Origin: an uncultured Rhizobiaceae group bacterium
Lineage (GTDB): Bacteria; Pseudomonadota; Alphaproteobacteria; Rhizobiales; Rhizobiaceae
NCBI GenBank assembly: GCA_937951455.1
Contig: CALFBU010000050.1
Span: forward strand, 1-10,080
Reading direction: 5' to 3'
DNA: 10,080 bases
Below, piece by piece: positions 6,832-10,080 of this stretch (position 1 is its first letter; each line of letters opens with the position of its first letter). The notes beneath the pieces were generated by a model, which worked only from the letters and a program-made list of their open reading frames with translations, did no database searches and had not been told where the DNA came from. A program made the position numbers and the translations under genes.

Positions 6832-6874
6832 TATTGAGAATGACTTTGCATAAGAAAGCTGAATCGTGCGATGA

Positions 6875-6884
6875 GTGAGTTCAC
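6875..6884. promoter_or_regulatory. Operator box 1, GTGAGTTCAC
   Basis: The arms GTGA and TCAC form an inverted repeat with a non-symmetric GT centre. The centre is exactly 30 bp from that of the perfect palindrome at 6905-6914, roughly three helix turns, so two dimers would bind on nearly the same face. It is nearer the desaturase start, 44 bases upstream of it. Confidence 0.55.
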
Positions 6885-6903
6885 ATGCTTTACAATAATT
6901 TGA

Positions 6904-6915
6904 TGTGAATTCACA
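6904..6915. promoter_or_regulatory. Operator box 2, perfect palindrome TGTGAATTCACA
   Basis: A 12-base perfect palindrome immediately upstream of the TTGACT -35 element of the XRE regulator gene. Binding here by that regulator could repress both its own promoter and the divergent desaturase operon. Confidence 0.6.
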
Positions 6916-6921
6916 ACAATG

Positions 6922-6956
6922 TTGACTTATAAATCAGTCTTGTTGATTATCTTGAT
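6922..6956 (+). promoter_or_regulatory. Promoter of the XRE regulator, probably leaderless
   Basis: TTGACT (6922-6927) is followed after 17 bases by GATTAT (6945-6950). Transcription would then start about 6957, the A of the ATG. No Shine-Dalgarno precedes the ATG, so a leaderless mRNA is likely. Confidence 0.5.
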
Positions 6957-7796
6957 ATGGATAAACGTGAAATTTCTCAGGTATTCAAATCCCGTCTTCG
7001 AATACTGATCGAAAGGCGAGGGGAATCCGTATCAGCCTTCGCCAGACGATGCAGTTTGGATCGTTCTGCTTTAAGTCAGTTTCTGGATGAACAAATAGTA
7101 CGTCTTCCAAGAGCAGAAACACTCAATGCAATTGCAATATCGGAAAATGTAAGCACAGATTGGTTGCTTGGGGTCAGTCAAGATGAGGGTAATCTCGGAG
7201 AGGTCTCGTCGCTGCTTTCAATTGAAAAAGGGCAATTGGGTTCGCATGACTCAATTTTGGCCAGTTGGCAGAGAGAGGCGGTCGGGTATAAAATACGATA
7301 TTCACCCAGTTCTTTACCGGATTTACTACGCACCAAAGCTGTTACAGAATATGAGTTCGGTGCGAGCAAAGACACCTATGTCAACATAAAGACAGGTCAA
7401 TCACAACAACAACTGGATTATACGCGCCTTCCCGAAACCGACATGGAAGTAATCATGCCGATGCAAAGACTACAGAATTTGGCTGAAGGCACAGACATTT
7501 GGCGCAATCTTGCAAGAGGGGCAAGACAAGCGCAACTCGCACACATAGCTCATTTGCTTGAAGAGCTTTATCCAACCTTTCGGCTTTTCTTATACGATGG
7601 ACAAGTGCATTACTCAGCGCCATTTACAGTTTTTGGACCGCAGCGTGCTGCGATTTATTTGGGGGACATGTATATGGTAATAAATGCTGTTGAACATATC
7701 CGCGATCTCACCAAGCGATTTGATAGCGTTATTCGTATCGCGCAAATACAGCCAGATGAAGCGGCTTCTTGGGTAAATTCTCTAAAGGTGATATAG
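6957..7796 (+). CDS. XRE-family regulator of the desaturase/PhnD-like module
   Basis: A 279-residue cytoplasmic protein. An XRE helix-turn-helix spans about 8-65 (ESVSAFARRCSLDRSALSQF, then a TDWLLG ending typical of Cro/CI-like domains). The C-terminal half is a conserved ligand- or dimer-type domain: DLLRTKAVTEYEFG (122-135), MEVIMPMQRLQNLAEGTDIW (163-182), ELYPTFRLFLYDG (203-215) and SAPFTVFGPQRAAIYLGDMY (220-239). I recall this C-terminal arrangement in regulators next to desaturase/PhnD-like pairs, but I cannot name a characterised member. It is divergent from the desaturase, with two palindromic boxes between them, which points to local control. It ends 98 bases before the oxidase genes, which it probably does not regulate. 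Confidence 0.85.
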   Translation: MDKREISQVFKSRLRILIERRGESVSAFARRCSLDRSALSQFLDEQIVRLPRAETLNAIAISENVSTDWLLGVSQDEGNLGEVSSLLSIEKGQLGSHDSILASWQREAVGYKIRYSPSSLPDLLRTKAVTEYEFGASKDTYVNIKTGQSQQQLDYTRLPETDMEVIMPMQRLQNLAEGTDIWRNLARGARQAQLAHIAHLLEELYPTFRLFLYDGQVHYSAPFTVFGPQRAAIYLGDMYMVINAVEHIRDLTKRFDSVIRIAQIQPDEAASWVNSLKVI

Positions 7797-7810
7797 AGGA
7801 CTGCGTCAGG

Positions 7811-7824
7811 CTGCCACGCGGCAG
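7811..7824 (+). terminator. Weak hairpin after the XRE gene
   Basis: CTGCC (7811-7815) pairs with GGCAG (7820-7824) around an ACGC loop, 14 bases after the stop. There is no T-tract, so it may slow or protect the 3' end rather than terminate on its own. Confidence 0.3.
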
Positions 7825-7851
7825 GCTGTCATCTGATAACTGTGTATTTCA

Positions 7852-7874
7852 AGATTATATGCATAGCATAATCT
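7852..7874. promoter_or_regulatory. Inverted repeat upstream of the bd oxidase genes
   Basis: AGATTAT (7852-7858) and ATAATCT (7868-7874) are perfect inverted arms 9 bases apart, with a TATGCATA palindrome (7858-7865) inside. It lies 20 bases before the cydA start, well placed for an operator or a 5' hairpin. It does not match the FNR consensus TTGAT-N4-ATCAA. Confidence 0.4.
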
Positions 7875-7894
7875 CTTAATTACAGGGCAACACA

Positions 7895-9286
7895 ATGGAT
7901 CCTTTTATCCTCTCGAGAATGCAATTTGGCGCGAATATCACGTTCCACATCTTGTTTCCAACCATAACGATTATGCTTGGATGGTTGCTCTTATATTTCA
8001 AGCTGAAATTTAACAGAACGGGTGATCATGCCTGGATGGAAGCCTACTTCTTTTGGGTAAAGGTTTTTGCTTTGTCATTTGCGCTTGGCGTTGTCTCCGG
8101 CATAACTATGAGTTTCCAGTTTGGTACAAATTGGCCAGGGTTTATGGAAACGGTCGGCAACATAGCCGGGCCACTATTAGCCTACGAAATACTGACAGCG
8201 TTTTTTCTGGAAGCTGTATTCCTAGGCATTATGCTGTTCGGCTTTCGCAAGGTCTCAAACCGGGTTCACACTCTATCAACATTCCTCGTTGCGTTCGGAA
8301 CCACGATGAGTGCGTTTTGGATATTGGTTCTAAATTCATGGATGCACACACCTGCAGGGTTTGAAATTCGCGACGGCATCGCTTTTGCGACCGATTGGTG
8401 GGCGATCATTTTCAACCCATCCATGCCCTATAGGCTGGTACACATGTTGATAGCTTCAGGTCTTACAGTGGCGTTTTTAGTTGCTGGCATTTCCTCACTG
8501 CGCTGGATTTTGGGTGATCGTTCCGATGCGATGAGGCATGCATTACGAACAGGTGTTTTCATGGGAGCCATGCTAATCCCTGTGCAAATATTGGTTGGTG
8601 ATTTGCATGGTCTAAACACACTTGAACATCAGCCTGCAAAAGTAGCGGCCATGGAAGGCAATTGGGAAACCCGTGGCAACGTTCCATTACTGCTGTTTGC
8701 AATGCCGAACGAAGAAATCCGCTCCAACGACTTTGAAATTGGCATTCCAAGTGGTGCAAGTCTCATTCTCAAACACGAGTTTGCAGGCGTCGTTCCTGGG
8801 TTGAATGACTTCGTGGCTGAAGATGGTACAATTGAACATCCACCTGTAGCACCTGTCTTTTGGGCCTTCCGCATTATGGTCGGAACAGGCATGGTTATGT
8901 TGCTGCTTTCTTGGGTTGGCGCATATTACTTGTGGCGTAAAGGTGAAATGCCGAAGCTTTTGACCTACGCCTTCGTGCCTATGGTCTTCTCTGGCTGGAT
9001 AGCGACTGTTGCGGGTTGGTATGTAACAGAAATTGGCCGTCAGCCTTGGCTTGTATCAGGTGTCCTATCCACGAAAGATGCGCTGGGACCGATATCGGGC
9101 GGCATGGTCTTGTCAACGTTCTTAATGTATTTGGCGACATACTTCGTACTTTTGGGTGCCTATCTGTTTGTATTATTCAGGTTGACAGTGAAAGCCTCAA
9201 AGTCGGCGACTGAAAAACCAGAAACAGGCGCGGCAGGCGGAACGGCTTTACCAGCACCTGGCCCCAACGCAGTTCCAGCGGAGTAG
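7895..9286 (+). CDS. cydA: Cytochrome bd-type quinol oxidase subunit I, CIO type
   Basis: Haem-carrying membrane subunit of the terminal oxidase that passes electrons from quinol to oxygen. It is 463 residues, shorter than E. coli CydA (522), because the Q-loop is short, as in cyanide-insensitive CioA. Key residues, with E. coli counterparts from memory, are His18 (haem b595/d ligand region), Glu98 and Glu106 (Glu99, Glu107), His183 and Met328 (b558 ligands His186, Met393), Arg326, and Lys249 and Glu254 in QPAKVAAMEG at the quinol site. GRQPW (381-385) is the family signature. About nine membrane spans are predicted. The C-terminal tail (about 430-463) is Ala/Pro/Lys-rich and probably disordered. 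AGGG at 7884-7887 precedes the ATG by 7 bases. cydB follows after 5 bases, so this is the cioAB operon; a nearby redox regulator is not visible. Confidence 0.96.
   Translation: MDPFILSRMQFGANITFHILFPTITIMLGWLLLYFKLKFNRTGDHAWMEAYFFWVKVFALSFALGVVSGITMSFQFGTNWPGFMETVGNIAGPLLAYEILTAFFLEAVFLGIMLFGFRKVSNRVHTLSTFLVAFGTTMSAFWILVLNSWMHTPAGFEIRDGIAFATDWWAIIFNPSMPYRLVHMLIASGLTVAFLVAGISSLRWILGDRSDAMRHALRTGVFMGAMLIPVQILVGDLHGLNTLEHQPAKVAAMEGNWETRGNVPLLLFAMPNEEIRSNDFEIGIPSGASLILKHEFAGVVPGLNDFVAEDGTIEHPPVAPVFWAFRIMVGTGMVMLLLSWVGAYYLWRKGEMPKLLTYAFVPMVFSGWIATVAGWYVTEIGRQPWLVSGVLSTKDALGPISGGMVLSTFLMYLATYFVLLGAYLFVLFRLTVKASKSATEKPETGAAGGTALPAPGPNAVPAE
9280..9283 (+). promoter_or_regulatory. Ribosome binding site that sets the TTG start of cydB
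   Basis: GGAG lies inside the last codons of cydA, 8 bases before TTG 9292. It is the only good ribosome site near the cydB N-terminus and implies coupled translation. Confidence 0.65.
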
Positions 9287-9291
9287 GTCTT

Positions 9292-10080
9292 TTGGATATA
9301 ACAGTCATTTATCCTTATCTACCGGTGATTTTTGCCGGCCTGATGGGGTTCTCAATTCTTGTCTACGTTGTGCTGGATGGATTTGATCTAGGTGTTGGAA
9401 TTCTGTTTTCAGTAGCGCCTGTTGAAGATAGAGATCGCATGATTGCTTCCATCGGCCCGTTTTGGGATGCCAATGAAACCTGGCTCGTATTGGCTATTGG
9501 TTTAATGCTTGTGGCCTTTCCAATCGCGCATGGGATAATACTGACCGCGCTATATCTGCCAGTCGCAATCATGTTGATCGGGCTCATTGCACGGGGCGTA
9601 GCCTTTGAATTTAGAGCCAAGGCTAATGTTGATGAAAAGTGGTTATGGAACCGAATTTTCTTTGCAGGCTCTTTTGTCACCGCTTTATCACAAGGTTACA
9701 TGCTAGGCGCTTATGTTTTGGGTCTAGAGCAGGGGCTGTTAGCCATAGGATTCGGCATTTTGGTCGCCTTTTGCCTGGTGGCAACCTATGCAGCAATTGG
9801 TGCCGCATGGCTAATTTACAAGACAGAAGGTGAATTACAGAAAAGATCTGTAAGGTGGATGCAAGTATCGCTCGTCTTTACCGCACTGGGCATGGGCATT
9901 ATTTCAATCGTCACCCCTTTGGCCAGCGACCGTATTTTTGCGAAATGGTTTTCCTTGCCTGAACTGATTGGCTTGGCACCACTGCCGTTGTTAACGGGGG
10001 GATTATTCATATTCCTGTTTTGGCAATTGGCTCACCTACCAGATCGTAACGACAGATTTTCGCTGGTGCCATTCGCTGGT
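9292..10080 (+). CDS. cydB: Cytochrome bd-type quinol oxidase subunit II, 3' end missing
   Basis: The second membrane subunit of the bd oxidase; 263 codons are visible before the window ends, in an open frame. The start is TTG 9292: GGAG (9280-9283, overlapping the end of cydA) sits 8 bases upstream, and the product starts MDITVIYPYLPVIFAGLMGF, matching CydB N-termini. The conserved YVVLDGFDLGVGILF follows at about 26-40, then GPFWDANETWLV (about 60-71), LIARGVAFEFR (about 98-108) and SFVTALSQGYMLG (about 124-136), all typical of the CIO-type subunit. An ATG at 9343 would lose half of the first membrane span and is rejected. Any CydX-like small subunit would be outside the window. Confidence 0.95.
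   Translation, partial: MDITVIYPYLPVIFAGLMGFSILVYVVLDGFDLGVGILFSVAPVEDRDRMIASIGPFWDANETWLVLAIGLMLVAFPIAHGIILTALYLPVAIMLIGLIARGVAFEFRAKANVDEKWLWNRIFFAGSFVTALSQGYMLGAYVLGLEQGLLAIGFGILVAFCLVATYAAIGAAWLIYKTEGELQKRSVRWMQVSLVFTALGMGIISIVTPLASDRIFAKWFSLPELIGLAPLPLLTGGLFIFLFWQLAHLPDRNDRFSLVPFAG

Overview
The window looks like a piece of a chromosome from a marine-type alphaproteobacterium. The evidence is the gene content: a DMSP-lyase-family cupin, a BhcA/SgaA-type glyoxylate aminotransferase, an ScfR/RamB-type acyl-CoA regulator, a desaturase/PhnD-like pair with a divergent XRE regulator, and a CIO-type bd quinol oxidase. Coding DNA is moderately AT-rich and intergenic DNA clearly AT-rich. Species and genus cannot be fixed from the sequence alone.

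Layout. (1) 1-2440 is a metabolic block on the + strand. It holds the 3' part of a cupin related to DMSP lyases, then a promoter region with a TTACAAA/TTTGTAA inverted repeat. Next come a class V aminotransferase predicted to use glyoxylate and a small DUF442/tyrosine-phosphatase-like protein without the catalytic Cys-Arg signature. A strong intrinsic terminator ends the block. (2) 2440-3852 encodes a full-length ScfR/RamB-family regulator. Its own promoter carries a second copy of the same inverted repeat, so autoregulation and control of the aminotransferase operon are likely. (3) 3853-5120 is an island-like stretch. One orphan gene resembling the Imm11/DUF1629 family sits between two intergenic tracts that share a 14-base repeat. 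(4) 5121-7796 has a two-gene minus-strand operon, a membrane fatty acid desaturase followed four bases later by a cytoplasmic PhnD-like binding protein. It is divergent from an XRE regulator, and the shared intergenic region has two GTGANNTCAC boxes exactly 30 bp apart. (5) 7895-10080 is cydAB (cioAB) of the short-Q-loop type. The cydB start is a TTG eight bases after a GGAG, and the gene runs off the window.

How the parts work together. Regions 1 and 2 form a candidate regulon for a C2/C3 carbon source: the cupin and aminotransferase handle small metabolites, and the ScfR-type protein senses an acyl-CoA or related state. Region 4 is a self-contained lipid-related module with its own regulator. 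Region 5 supplies a quinol oxidase, which is an ordinary respiratory function. Both regulator genes have a TTGACT box 34-35 bases upstream of an ATG that lacks a ribosome binding site, which suggests leaderless mRNAs.
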